Source: Bifidobacterium magnum (lineage in GTDB: Bacteria > Actinomycetota > Actinomycetes > Actinomycetales > Bifidobacteriaceae). Taken from it: 64,000 bases of DNA. Where the stretch lies: assembly GCF_000741255.1 (NCBI RefSeq), contig NZ_JGZB01000004.1:372001-436000 (forward strand). The letters are read 5' to 3'. The notes below the pieces were generated by a model. It saw only the letters and a list, made by a program, of their open reading frames with translations, was not told the DNA's origin and ran no database searches. The first letter of the stretch is position 1; each line of letters begins with the position of its first letter. Shown here in pieces: positions 19,121 through 28,488 of this stretch. A program made the position numbers and the translations under genes.

Positions 19121-20104
19121 ATGACTATTACAGTTTCCACTGACGGCAGCGCCCTCGGCAATCCGAACGGACCGATGGGGTGGGCGTGGGCCGACCATAG
19201 CGACGCCGAATCGAAGGCGAGCGCGGACCACCACCATTATGGGGATTGTGACGCGGGGGGAGCCACGAACGGCACGAACCAAATCGGGGAATTATGCGCC
19301 GTTCTGCAGGCGCTGCGCGCGCACCGCGGCAGCGAGCCGCTGTTGATCGAATCGGACTCCCAGTACGCCATCAATTGTTCCACAAAGTGGGTTCACGGCT
19401 GGAAGAAGAACGGCTGGAAAAATTCGCAGAAAAAGCCCGTCAAGAATGCGGACGTGATCAAGGCGATCGACAAGGAAATCACGTCGCGTGAGGGATCTGT
19501 CAAATTCCGCTGGGTCAAGGGGCATGCGGGCAACGCGGGCAACGAGAAAGTCGACGAACTGGCGCGTACCTACGCGCAGGATTGCCGTAGCGGCGCCAAA
19601 GACGGATATTTGCCCAAGGAAGGGTGGCAGTCGCTGCTCAAAAGCGAGTATGCGGACGACTCCACGGACGTTCCGGCTGACGCGCAACTGCTGCTCGACG
19701 GCGCCATTACGGACGAAGCGTATGTCAAATCGCATACGGCCGATCCGGATGTGCCAATCGAGGAAACCGAACATGAATCCGTGGAAGTCGACAAGGACGA
19801 AACGCAACCGGTAGCCGGCAGAGCAGGCGCGGTAAACGCCGAGACGGGCGAACTGGCCGACCAAACGCAAGAGGCCGCCGCGCCGCGCTCGGTATCGTCA
19901 CGGCGTCCGGAACGTGCGCAGGAACGCCAGGCCCCGCGATTTACGGGCATCACCGTGAGCGGCGCCGTGCACATGGCGCCCGAACCGCGCACAAGCCCCT
20001 CGTTTACGGGCGGCGCACGCCATATCCACGGGTTTGTGGAAGTCGACGGCTATGTGGAGCCCGACGGCACACTCACGCTCTCCAACGCACCGTTCCTGGC
20101 GTAA
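19121..20104 (+). CDS. rnhA: Ribonuclease HI with C-terminal extension
   Basis: Cleaves the RNA strand of RNA-DNA hybrids. RNase H fold in residues 1 to about 160 with the four acidic positions visible: STDGSALGNP (Asp), IGELCAV (Glu), ESDSQYA (Asp) and KGHAGNAGNEKVDELA (His/Asp region). Residues about 175-327 form a low-complexity acidic then Pro/Arg-rich extension ending in a short conserved-looking piece (FVEVDGYVEPDGTL). The extension is not part of the core family. A G6 tract at 19255-19260 is in frame here. Leaderless start with TATACT 7 nt upstream. Confidence 0.88.
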   Translation: MTITVSTDGSALGNPNGPMGWAWADHSDAESKASADHHHYGDCDAGGATNGTNQIGELCAVLQALRAHRGSEPLLIESDSQYAINCSTKWVHGWKKNGWKNSQKKPVKNADVIKAIDKEITSREGSVKFRWVKGHAGNAGNEKVDELARTYAQDCRSGAKDGYLPKEGWQSLLKSEYADDSTDVPADAQLLLDGAITDEAYVKSHTADPDVPIEETEHESVEVDKDETQPVAGRAGAVNAETGELADQTQEAAAPRSVSSRRPERAQERQAPRFTGITVSGAVHMAPEPRTSPSFTGGARHIHGFVEVDGYVEPDGTLTLSNAPFLA

Positions 20105-20176
20105 TGGTCCCGTGTGATCGGCCGCGATAGCTAGGATAGAGGCGACCGACAGAAGTATCTATATAAAGGAGTGCTT

Positions 20177-20881
20177 ATGGACAAGGCACAGCAAGATGCG
20201 CTGAAGAAGGCAGCTGGCATTGAAGCGGCCAAGCTCATCGAGAACGGCATGATCGCCGGCCTCGGTACGGGTTCCACCGTGCGTTTCTTGGTGGATGAAC
20301 TGGGCCGCCGTGTGCAGGAGGAAGGCCTGCAGTTCACGGGCGTCACCACTTCCCGCCGCACCCAGGAGCAGGCGGAAGGCTACGGCATCAAGATCGTCGA
20401 CATCGACGACGTGGACCACATCGACGTGTGCATTGACGGCGCCGACGAAGTGGACGCGAACTTCAACGGCATCAAGGGCGGCGGCGCCGCACTGCTGTGG
20501 GAGAAGATCGTGGCCGTCAACTCCGACAAGATCGTGTGGATTGTGGACCAGTCCAAGGTTGTGGACGTGATCGGCAAGTTCCCGCTGCCTGTAGAAGTCA
20601 TCCCGTTCGGCGCGGCCCACGTGATCGAGCGCTTCGAAAAGCGCGGCTACAAGCCCGTGCTGCGTCTCGACGCCGAAGGCAAGCCCGTGCGCACCGACGA
20701 GAACAACTACGTGGTCGACCTGCACCTTGAGCGCATCGACAACCCGCAGGAGCTCGCCCTCGACCTGATCACCACGGTCGGCGTGGTGGAGCACGGCCTG
20801 TTCCTCAACATGGTGGACGAAGTGATTGTGGGCGATCCGGACGGCCCGCGCAAGATGTTCAACCCTAACAAGCAACACTGA
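20177..20881 (+). CDS. rpiA: Ribose-5-phosphate isomerase A
   Basis: Interconverts ribose-5-phosphate and ribulose-5-phosphate in the pentose part of the bifid shunt. The 234-residue product has GTGSTVRFLVDEL, DGADEVD and KGGGAALLWEKIVA, the hallmark blocks of RpiA with the catalytic Asp/Lys region. AAAGGAG is 5 nt from the ATG at 20177; a GTG two codons earlier overlaps the binding site. Confidence 0.96.
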   Translation: MDKAQQDALKKAAGIEAAKLIENGMIAGLGTGSTVRFLVDELGRRVQEEGLQFTGVTTSRRTQEQAEGYGIKIVDIDDVDHIDVCIDGADEVDANFNGIKGGGAALLWEKIVAVNSDKIVWIVDQSKVVDVIGKFPLPVEVIPFGAAHVIERFEKRGYKPVLRLDAEGKPVRTDENNYVVDLHLERIDNPQELALDLITTVGVVEHGLFLNMVDEVIVGDPDGPRKMFNPNKQH

Positions 20882-20898
20882 GCCGCTATAAGATAAGC

Positions 20899-20938
20899 AA
20901 AAACCCGTGGAACCTTGCGGTTTCACGGGTTTTGTTTT
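20899..20938 (+). terminator. Terminator after rpiA
   Basis: AAAACCCGTG, GAACC/GGTTT inner stem, CACGGGTTTTG, followed by TTTT. Confidence 0.85.
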
Positions 20939-20967
20939 CAAGCTCTAAGTACAAGCAATACGTAAGA

Positions 20968-21057
20968 CTACTTGCGCTGGTGACGAGTCTTACGCAGCAG
21001 TTTGCGGTGCTTCTTCTTGCTCATCCGCTTGCGGCGCTTCTTGATGACCGAACCCAT
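20968..21057 (-). CDS. Small ribosomal protein bS22 / AURKAIP1-COX24 domain peptide
   Basis: A 29-residue, extremely basic peptide: MGSVIKKRRKRMSKKKHRKL followed by LRKTRHQRK. It matches the actinobacterial bS22 ('Ctha/COX24-domain') peptide first seen in mycobacterial 30S structures. GGAGG lies 7-8 nt before the ATG on the minus strand. Too short for usual gene finders, but the sequence pattern is distinctive. Confidence 0.88.
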   Translation of the reverse strand: MGSVIKKRRKRMSKKKHRKLLRKTRHQRK

Positions 21058-21181
21058 CTTAAGCCTCCGTTCCTTTTCTAAAAGATTGCAACTCGCCCTA
21101 TAGTACACGGCTTGCGAGACTAAATGGACATGCAACACACAAAGGGGTCGCGCATTCCTTCCTTTGGCGTCCGCAACGCGC

Positions 21182-21187
21182 TAGATT
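21182..21187 (+). promoter_or_regulatory. -10 element of the metallophosphoesterase gene
   Basis: TAGATT, 7 nt, ATG; no ribosome binding site is present, so initiation is probably leaderless. Confidence 0.45.
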
Positions 21188-21194
21188 GGGCGTC

Positions 21195-22529
21195 ATGAAC
21201 GTTCCATTGCAATTCCGCGCCGACGGCACTTTCCGTATTCTGCAGCTTGCGGACATCCAGGACGGTCCGGATGTGGCGCGCGACGCCGTCGACTTGATCG
21301 AGGCCGTCGTACGCGAGGCCGATCCCGATCTTGTGGTGCTTACGGGAGACCAGATTCGCGGATATGATCCGGCCTACCGGCGTACGTTCATCGCGCGGCG
21401 CGACGATCCCGACAACCGTTCCGCCATGGCGCGCGGCATTCAGGCGTCCATGCGGTTGGAACAGACGCTCGGCCGTCTTGCCGGCGCCTGCCGCGCCCAT
21501 GAGACGCCCGGCGAACGCGCTTCGGACATGGAACGCACGATTGCGAAGGTGGAACGCACGATCGCCGCGTTTTTGCGGCCGATTGTCAGCCGCGGCATTC
21601 CGTTCGCCGTCACGTACGGCAATCACGATTTCCAGTGCGGCGTCGATTTGGAGGAACAGGACCGCATATATGCGCGCTTCCCCGGATATGTGGGGCGCGC
21701 GCAGGTGGGCGAGAACCATTGGCTGGATCCGGGAACGTATTACATTCCCGTGTACGACCGCGCGGGATCCGCGCCGGCGATGGGCGTGACGCTTGTCAAT
21801 TCCGGGGATTACGAACCCGATGGCGGCTATGGTGCCGCCGACGCGCGGGCCGTGGCATGGTTGCGTGCCGTGGACCGCGGGCGCACTGCGCAGGGCGCTC
21901 CCGTTCCCACGATCGCGTTCCAGCACATCGCGCCTCCCGAAATCTACGATCTGTTGCGTCCCGTGTCACGCTTTACGGCCGGGGCGATTCGCGGGTTCCG
22001 TTCCCATGCGGACCGCTGCTATGTGGTGGACGAACGCTTGTGCGTGCCGGGATCGCGATTGGGGGAGCCGCCCAGCTGTTCGGAACACAATAGCGGCGAG
22101 GTCGCCGCATTGGCGCAAACGCCCGGCTATTTTGCGCTGTTCTTCGGCCATGACCATTCCAATACGGTGATCGGCAGCATGCAAGGATTGGATTTGGGAT
22201 ACGGGCCGACGTGCGGATTCACGTCCTATGGGCCGCCCGCACGGGAGCGTGGATTGCGCGTGTTCGAGTTTGCGCAGTCCGATCCGCGCCGTTACCGTAC
22301 GCGCGTATTGACATTCGGCGAGCTGTTGGACCGGCGTGTGCGCCATCCCATGCGCGTGTTGATCGGGTCGACCATGCTTTCGAGCACCAAGTCAATCGGC
22401 AACTTCTTGCGCCGCCCGCGCGTCGCCTACTGGATGGGCGCGTTGGCTGGAGCGGGTATTGGCTTTGCGTTGGCCGCGCACGAGGCCGCGCATGACCGGC
22501 GCAAACAACGCCGACGGCTTCACTGGTAA
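21195..22529 (+). CDS. Calcineurin-like metallophosphoesterase
   Basis: A 444-residue phosphoesterase with the family blocks in order: FRILQLADIQDG, LVVLTGDQIRG, VTYGNHDF, QHIAPPE and FGHDHSN. In the first block the usual D-x-H is D-x-Q, so one metal ligand may be missing or replaced. There are large insertions between blocks (residues 55-130). The C-terminus has a short hydrophobic helix (about 415-430) and a basic tail (RRKQRRRLHW), suggesting membrane association. No signal peptide. Substrate unknown. Confidence 0.8.
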   Translation: MNVPLQFRADGTFRILQLADIQDGPDVARDAVDLIEAVVREADPDLVVLTGDQIRGYDPAYRRTFIARRDDPDNRSAMARGIQASMRLEQTLGRLAGACRAHETPGERASDMERTIAKVERTIAAFLRPIVSRGIPFAVTYGNHDFQCGVDLEEQDRIYARFPGYVGRAQVGENHWLDPGTYYIPVYDRAGSAPAMGVTLVNSGDYEPDGGYGAADARAVAWLRAVDRGRTAQGAPVPTIAFQHIAPPEIYDLLRPVSRFTAGAIRGFRSHADRCYVVDERLCVPGSRLGEPPSCSEHNSGEVAALAQTPGYFALFFGHDHSNTVIGSMQGLDLGYGPTCGFTSYGPPARERGLRVFEFAQSDPRRYRTRVLTFGELLDRRVRHPMRVLIGSTMLSSTKSIGNFLRRPRVAYWMGALAGAGIGFALAAHEAAHDRRKQRRRLHW

Positions 22530-22567
22530 GTCTTCAGTCGCTTGCGCTCCTGAAGACGGGAACGGCA

Positions 22568-24247
22568 TTAGAACGAGAGCACGCCGAGGAAAGTCGCGAA
22601 GAACAGCATGGCCAGCATGCAGATGGTGGCCGCGACAATGACGATCCAGTGGCCCGGCATCATGCGCTTGGGCTGATGAACGGGCTCGTCCTTGAAATGG
22701 AAGCGCGTCTTGTTGAGCAGAATACGGTCCCACATCCACGACAGCAGCACAATCGACGCGATGGCGCCAAGGCGCAGCAGCGACCAGCCCAGGTTCAACA
22801 TGCCGGCGTTGTCGTCGTTCAGGCGCAATGCCGAAGTTGCCATAAGGTTGAGGTACCCGGCGCAACCGATGATCATGACAAGCGCCATAAGCACGTTGGT
22901 AACGATCAGCGTGCCCGTAATGCCCGAGAAGCGCGTGGGATGGGGCAGCCTGGTGAACTCGCGGGCGTATTGGGCCTCAAGCGCCTCGTCATGGATGGCG
23001 CAGGCGTCGTCGTAGAGTTTGCGCGCGCGGCGCATGCGTGCTGCGCGCAGCCCGTTGACCACCACAAGGCCCAGGCTGGCGAGGGCCGCTACCACCCAGG
23101 CGATCAGGCAGATGGCCACGAAGATGATGATCACGTTGATGTTGCGGATCAATCCCGGCGTGATGTGCTTGGGCGCCTTGTACTCCTGGAACGGCTGGTC
23201 GCCGGCGATCATCGGCGAAGTCCATGCGTCCGCGGAGGCGCCGGAAGAAACGATATGCACCCAGTCTTCCAGATTGTGCGTGTAATGCGGCTCCAGTGGC
23301 AAGTTCGGCAATGCGCGCGACGATCCCGTACGCATCTGGTGGTTCGTGGGGTAGTAGCGCACGCCCACATTGGTGTTGCCCACGGCGGCCGCCTCGTCGA
23401 TAAGGATCTGTGCGCCCTGCTCGATGGGCATCGACGGATCAAGCGTGCCATAGTTGACGAGCAGCGGCATCGTCAGCGAGCTGTAATAGGGCTCGGGGCT
23501 GAAGTTCGCGTAGTTGAGGCCAAGCCATCCGAAGTTCATGCTCGTGATTTTTGGCACGATGCTATAGAGCGAATTGGGCACACCTGCCACGTTCAGATAT
23601 TCCGTGGCGGCCATGGCGATTTGCGAACGTGGAGAGACCACGGGCGGCGAAGTGAGAATTTCGAAAGCGATATGCGGATCCTGCTTGGCCATGATCATGG
23701 CGATCCATGTGCCCTCGGATTCCGCGTACAAGCCCGTTTTGGCCGCGTCCACGCCGGGCCAGCGGCGCAGCGTGTTGAGACCCGCCTCATAGTCGACGGC
23801 GTTGGACTGGTAATCGCGCGACAGGGCCGTATAGTTGTCCAAACGCTTGTCTTGCACAAGTGTGGTAATGCCCGAAGATGCCAGCGCCGAGGCCAGATCA
23901 GCGTATACTTCCTTGGCTTTGCCCGTTCCCGCTCCGTGTACGAACACGCATGCGGGGTGATCGGTCGGAGCGCCCAAGGGTTCGCGCACAATGGCATGCG
24001 TGGTTTTGCCATCGGAAATCGTGAACGTGATATCGGTGGTCTTCACCTTGTAAGTGCCTTCGGGCGTGGGGGAGACGCCGCGCGCGGAGAACGAGGTGTC
24101 GGCGGAATTGATACGCAAGTGCTGCGCGTACGGGCGCACCTTCCAGCTCGGAGTCATGGCGACGGACAGAATGCTCAGCAGTCCGAACAACACAATCGAC
24201 ATGATGAGTGTCAGCTCGACTCTTTTCCAAGCATTTTGCTTACGCAC
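22568..24247 (-). CDS. Membrane-anchored alpha/beta hydrolase
   Basis: A 559-residue protein with an N-terminal transmembrane anchor (about 12-32), an external alpha/beta hydrolase domain (about 60-360) and four C-terminal transmembrane helices (about 375-400, 450-475, 485-510, 535-555). The putative triad is the Ser in AESEG (nucleophile elbow), Asp in YGTLDPSMP and His in YPTNHQM; FVHGAGTG forms the oxyanion region. It is probably a cell-surface esterase or lipase-like enzyme; substrate unknown. The start is GTG, with GGGAAG about 8 nt upstream. Confidence 0.78.
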   Translation of the reverse strand: MRKQNAWKRVELTLIMSIVLFGLLSILSVAMTPSWKVRPYAQHLRINSADTSFSARGVSPTPEGTYKVKTTDITFTISDGKTTHAIVREPLGAPTDHPACVFVHGAGTGKAKEVYADLASALASSGITTLVQDKRLDNYTALSRDYQSNAVDYEAGLNTLRRWPGVDAAKTGLYAESEGTWIAMIMAKQDPHIAFEILTSPPVVSPRSQIAMAATEYLNVAGVPNSLYSIVPKITSMNFGWLGLNYANFSPEPYYSSLTMPLLVNYGTLDPSMPIEQGAQILIDEAAAVGNTNVGVRYYPTNHQMRTGSSRALPNLPLEPHYTHNLEDWVHIVSSGASADAWTSPMIAGDQPFQEYKAPKHITPGLIRNINVIIIFVAICLIAWVVAALASLGLVVVNGLRAARMRRARKLYDDACAIHDEALEAQYAREFTRLPHPTRFSGITGTLIVTNVLMALVMIIGCAGYLNLMATSALRLNDDNAGMLNLGWSLLRLGAIASIVLLSWMWDRILLNKTRFHFKDEPVHQPKRMMPGHWIVIVAATICMLAMLFFATFLGVLSF

Positions 24248-24467
24248 AGTTGTACTTCCCGTTGGTTCGTAATATGGGGGCCGACTGTTCCATTGAGGTT
24301 CCCTTACGAGTCATGCCCATAACCGCGCGCGCATATGAAACTCGTCATAGGACGGATGTCAAGTTAGCCATATATAAACATTCGCAGTTTAAAAACCCTT
24401 CCTTAAAATATTCTTAAAGTAAAGGGGGTCACGGTGTGTTGCGGCTGGTATAACGTTTTACTAAGGC

Positions 24468-25199
24468 TTACTGGCAATTCTCGGCCTCGTCAAGAGAAGA
24501 AAATCCCGACATTCGTACGGTGTTCAGCACAGTTTCCTGAGTTAAATTATGACATTCATCACATAAGCGTTCGACGAACGCCGCATATTCCTCCAACGTC
24601 CGCGGTGAATATGTCGAAAGCTCTCCTCGCAAATATGTTTCGAATGACGTGGCTTGGGGCGTGTCTTCGCTGGTACGCAGCACGCGCATCGCCGAGCCCA
24701 GTTTCGGGTACCGTTTGCGGAACTCCTGCGCCCAACGTACTTGGATGGCGATGATGCGTTCCTGCAGCTCCGTGCGCTCTTCGGAAAGCTCGGGCAAGTA
24801 CGGGGCGATGGCGCGTTCGTATTCGTCGGGAACGGTGGACGCCATCATGCGCGCATACTTTTCCGTGACGAGATTGCGGCCTTGCGTGTCGGCTTGCTCG
24901 AGGTCCTGCTCATAGGAGCGCAGCAGCGCGTCGGGCCATGTGGCGAACTGGCTCAAGCGCATGATGCGGAATGTGTCGTTGTCGTTCTGGCAGGCGGCGC
25001 GGCCTCCCGCGTTCGTGGTGCGCTGGAACTGGCCCCATTCCAAATCGACAATATGGTTGATGCGGTCGAGCCGCTGCTGTGCGGATTGCTCAGGCTGGGC
25101 GGATTCGGTGCGGGGCTGCTGTTCGCGGGACTGTGTGGTCATGGTGTTCCGTTCGGTGGGTGGTTGATTGGTGTGCGTGCGAGTCCGCAAAGTGTTCAC
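24468..25199 (-). CDS. DUF4125 family protein
   Basis: A 243-residue soluble protein; residues after about 40 match the DUF4125 pattern as I know it (VDLEWGQFQRTTNAGGRA, MRLSQFATW, NLVTEKYARMMAST). The GTG at 25199 overlaps the upstream gene's TGA (GTGA), implying translational coupling; the ATG at 25142 (MTTQSREQQ) is the alternative start. DUF4125 and DUF4037 genes commonly sit together, suggesting one function. Biochemistry unknown. Confidence 0.75.
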   Translation of the reverse strand: MNTLRTRTHTNQPPTERNTMTTQSREQQPRTESAQPEQSAQQRLDRINHIVDLEWGQFQRTTNAGGRAACQNDNDTFRIMRLSQFATWPDALLRSYEQDLEQADTQGRNLVTEKYARMMASTVPDEYERAIAPYLPELSEERTELQERIIAIQVRWAQEFRKRYPKLGSAMRVLRTSEDTPQATSFETYLRGELSTYSPRTLEEYAAFVERLCDECHNLTQETVLNTVRMSGFSSLDEAENCQ

Positions 25200-27103
25200 A
25201 GGCTGTGCAATACGGGATCGTCTGATTCGATATGGGCTTCCACGTACGGCCGCTGGTTTTCCAGGAACACGTCGGTACTGGTGGAAAGTCCCGATTCATT
25301 GAGATACGCGACGATCATCGTGCAAATGCGTTCGATGATCGCGGCAAGTTCTTGGCGAGCGGTGTCGCCCTGCGTCTGGGGCGCGCATGCCGGGGAAGCG
25401 AGCGCCAGTGTACGCTCCAGAAGCTCGGTCACGCCCGTAAGGCGCATGCCCATGCGCCGCGAAAGTTTGCGCAAAGCGGCGAACTGCCATTTGTAATACG
25501 GCAAATATCCCGCCGTGACGGGATTGTTGCACAGGAACACGAGTGAGGAAACGGCGTTGACGAATTCCGTGACGCATAGATGCGCGGCCGAAGCGTCTTC
25601 GCGTGCCAGCATGCGGGGCAGATTCGCCTGCCCGGCCTGCGCCGCCATGCCCAACCGGCGCGAGATCAACGACAGTTGCACGTCGCGCGGCATGAGCAGG
25701 AAGGATTGGCGCGCCTTGGAGAACGCGCCTAACGGATCGGCGAAGACGCGTCCGTTTGTGGCCGCGGCGAGAGTGGCTTCACTAAGCATGAGCCACGCGT
25801 GCGGAGCATCCTGGTCCGGGGCCGCGGGATACCCGGTGATGGATTCGAAAAATGCGGGAATGGCGAATACGCCGTCGCGGCGCTGCGCCCGCGTACGCGC
25901 GGTAACCACATTTTTATGGAAGCCCAAGAAGTCTTTGGGAAGCTCCTCGTACGCCTGTTGCAACGTGGCGCCATGCTGCGCGTAATCCTCATCCGTGAGC
26001 CATAGGCATACGCGCGGATAGAAATCGTGGTCGCGCGAGATGGCGTCGTCGAATCCGTAGCATTCGGAGCCGTGGCCCACCAGGCCCGCGGCTACGCGCC
26101 CGTCAAGTTGCGGGAACCGGTCGCGCACCATGGGCTTGACCACGTCGTTCCAATACCGTTTGGACAGTTCCATTCCCGTAATGTCCTCGGGCGCGTGAGA
26201 TATGGGCGTCGAGGCGTCCGGATCGCTCTCGGTATGCGCCTGGCCGGACTGGGCCAGCATCTGTTCGGTCTGCCGCAGGTTGCTTTCGGTGACGCGGTAA
26301 TAGTCGGTATTGCGCCCGTAGCATTCGTCGATTACTTCCAGCGCGCGCCGGTATGCGCGTGTGGCTCCCGCGTAATCCTTTACGGCATAGCATGTCTGGG
26401 CATAGCCGGCGAGCGCCGCCGCGAAATGGGCGCTGCCCTCATGGTGGCCCTCGCGGTAAATGTCGAGCGAGGCGATGGCGTTGGCATGGGCTTGTGCGGT
26501 TTTGGCCTGTGCGGTTTCACTGTCGCCTGCTTCAGTTGCCGCATGGGCTTGGGACAGCTCTACAAGCGCAAGATTCGTGTAGGTGGAAGCCGCGTCGATA
26601 TCCGCCGATTGCAAGGCGTTGTCGGCCTTGAGGATTTCCAACGCGCGTTCAAGTTCCTCTTCGGCCTGCTCCAGTCGGTTCGTCTCGCTGTAGAGCATCG
26701 ACATGTTGTTGTGCAATGCGGCCAAACGCCGGTCGTAGGGGCCGTAGGTGCGTTGCGCTTGCGCGATGGCCTGCCCGTAGAGGTCTTCCGCCTGGTCGTA
26801 GTGTTGGGCCGCACGTTGGGCCGTTGCCGCGTTGATCAGCGTGCTCGTCCAAGCGTCGCTGTTCTCGATGCCTAGCTGCGAGCCGAGCTCGAGCGCCCGC
26901 TGCACGATCCACTGGTTGTCGTCATGGCGGGACTGGGAACGGTAGAATCCCATGGTTTCGTTGAGTACGGTAAGCAGCCCTTCGCGGTCTCCCGCGTTTT
27001 CGGCGTCGGCCATGGCCTGCATGAGGTAGTCGTCGGCCTCCGTCGCGGCCGCATGGCGGTTCATAATGTCGTCGAGCCCCTGCAGGAATGCGTGCACGTC
27101 CAT
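25196..27103 (-). CDS. TPR repeat protein with DUF4037 nucleotidyltransferase-like domain
   Basis: A 635-residue two-part protein. Residues about 1-285 are tetratricopeptide-like helical pairs (AEDLYGQAIAQAQ, AEEELERALEIL, GATRAYRRALEVI). Residues about 310-630 are DUF4037, with GSECYGFDDAISRDHDF (345-361): a G-S plus D-x-D pattern like the polymerase-beta nucleotidyltransferases (DHD at 358-360). It probably transfers a nucleotide or is an inactive relative. It overlaps the DUF4125 gene by 4 nt, so the pair is an operon. Weak AAGAAAG precedes the ATG. Confidence 0.78.
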   Translation of the reverse strand: MDVHAFLQGLDDIMNRHAAATEADDYLMQAMADAENAGDREGLLTVLNETMGFYRSQSRHDDNQWIVQRALELGSQLGIENSDAWTSTLINAATAQRAAQHYDQAEDLYGQAIAQAQRTYGPYDRRLAALHNNMSMLYSETNRLEQAEEELERALEILKADNALQSADIDAASTYTNLALVELSQAHAATEAGDSETAQAKTAQAHANAIASLDIYREGHHEGSAHFAAALAGYAQTCYAVKDYAGATRAYRRALEVIDECYGRNTDYYRVTESNLRQTEQMLAQSGQAHTESDPDASTPISHAPEDITGMELSKRYWNDVVKPMVRDRFPQLDGRVAAGLVGHGSECYGFDDAISRDHDFYPRVCLWLTDEDYAQHGATLQQAYEELPKDFLGFHKNVVTARTRAQRRDGVFAIPAFFESITGYPAAPDQDAPHAWLMLSEATLAAATNGRVFADPLGAFSKARQSFLLMPRDVQLSLISRRLGMAAQAGQANLPRMLAREDASAAHLCVTEFVNAVSSLVFLCNNPVTAGYLPYYKWQFAALRKLSRRMGMRLTGVTELLERTLALASPACAPQTQGDTARQELAAIIERICTMIVAYLNESGLSTSTDVFLENQRPYVEAHIESDDPVLHSL

Positions 27104-27165
27104 AATTCAAACTTTCTTATCGTCGTTGATGCTTCCAATGTAGCGGATGACGGTCGGTTCTGTCG

Positions 27166-27252
27166 CTATTGCGTGAATTAGCAAAACCGGGGCGGGGAAT
27201 CTAGAGGAAATCCGCAATAGTCCATTATTTGAAATTAAAATCTCAAATAATG
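27166..27252. promoter_or_regulatory. Two inverted repeats upstream of the iron-type dehydrogenase
   Basis: CTATTGCG (27166-27173) pairs with CGCAATAG (27213-27220). CATTATTTGA (27223-27232) pairs with TCAAATAATG (27243-27252), a perfect 10-bp repeat with a 10-nt spacer. They lie 85-170 nt before the ATG, where repressor operators would be expected. Confidence 0.5.
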
Positions 27253-27337
27253 AAACTGACGAACCGTTGTCATTTCGTTTGTGCCAAGGTGCCTAGCAAT
27301 GTTTATTCCGCCGTAAAACGCACTAAGGAAAGCGCTT

Positions 27338-28417
27338 ATGGCAACTTATGTTCAGGATTCGGATGTGCGTCCGGGACCCAACCGTTATGTGACACGACCG
27401 GGTGTCGCCAAGGAAGTGGCATGCTATGTGGAGGACTATGAGCACCCTGTGATTTTCACGGGTGTCAAGTCCGCCGAAGCGTTCCTCGACTACACGGGAG
27501 CACAGGACTTCTTCGCACCCGTGCTGCGCTACGACGGATCCTCCTCGGATCGTAACGCGCGCGAACTTGCCGAGCAGGCCAAAGCGTTGGGAGCCGACGC
27601 GATTGTGGCCATCGGTGCAGGCAAGCTTGCCGACACGGCGAAGAATGCCGCGCACTTCCTTGATATAGACCTCATCATTGTGCCCACGCTGGCGTGCGCC
27701 TGCGCCGCATACTCGCCATTCTCGGTCAACTACGACGACCAGCACCGTTTCCTGAACGTTCCGCTCCATCCGCGCAATAGCACGGCGCTGCTGGTGGACG
27801 CCGACCTTATCGCACGGGCGGGCGCCGACAAGCTCGTGGGCGGCATTGGCGACACGCTCGCCAAATGGTATGAATCGGAACCCGTGTTCGCGCTGGCGAC
27901 CGACACCACGGTGTTCGACCGCATCGCCTACCAAGGTGCGAAACTTAGTCACGACCTGCTGCTCGAAGAGAGTGAACCCGCGCTTGAAGCCGTGCGCAAG
28001 GAAGCGTATAACGATCCGCATGTGCGTACGCTGGTCGACACGATTATCGGCGTGGCGGGCACCGTGGGCGGCTTCGGCGGCGTGCGCGCCCGCGAATCGG
28101 GAGCACACAGCGTCCACGACGGCCTGACGCGCATTGCCGGATCCACGCAAACCATGCACGGCGAGAAAGTCGCGTATGGCGTGCTCGTACAGCTGCTTGT
28201 GGAAGGCAAAGCGGACGAGGTCGCCTCGCTGCTGCCGTTCTACGACCGTATCGGCCTGCCGCACAGCTGGAAGCAAATGGGTCTCGAATTCACGCCCGAC
28301 AACTTGCAAGTCGTGGCCGACTTCGCCGCGGGCCCGCAATCTCCGTTCCATGCGGCCGTTCCCGACGTTACGGCCCAGCGCGTAGTGGACGCGATGCGCC
28401 AGCTTGAACAGATGTAG
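27338..28417 (+). CDS. Iron-containing alcohol/polyol dehydrogenase (GldA-like)
   Basis: NAD(P)-dependent dehydrogenase of the glycerol dehydrogenase branch, 359 residues. Visible blocks: AIVAIGAGKLADTAK (nucleotide loop), PTLACACAAYSPFSV, and metal-ligand positions Asp in GIGDTLAKWYE, His in GAHSVHDGL and His in TMHGEKVAYG. The substrate could be glycerol, a hydroxy-acid or an aldehyde; close relatives differ, so I give no symbol. AAGGAAAG lies before the ATG. Inverted repeats upstream suggest dedicated regulation. Confidence 0.82.
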   Translation: MATYVQDSDVRPGPNRYVTRPGVAKEVACYVEDYEHPVIFTGVKSAEAFLDYTGAQDFFAPVLRYDGSSSDRNARELAEQAKALGADAIVAIGAGKLADTAKNAAHFLDIDLIIVPTLACACAAYSPFSVNYDDQHRFLNVPLHPRNSTALLVDADLIARAGADKLVGGIGDTLAKWYESEPVFALATDTTVFDRIAYQGAKLSHDLLLEESEPALEAVRKEAYNDPHVRTLVDTIIGVAGTVGGFGGVRARESGAHSVHDGLTRIAGSTQTMHGEKVAYGVLVQLLVEGKADEVASLLPFYDRIGLPHSWKQMGLEFTPDNLQVVADFAAGPQSPFHAAVPDVTAQRVVDAMRQLEQM

Positions 28418-28488
28418 CATCCGGTTCGCCGGCAGCAAGATCAACCAACGGCGCAGCGCGCGTTGACGAATTTCGTTACGCTATTGTC

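Noticed and set aside
19250..19265. Frameshift at the G6 tract in rnhA
   Set aside because: The RNase H sequence is continuous across it.
20899..20941. Small RNA after rpiA
   Set aside because: Explained fully by a rho-independent terminator.
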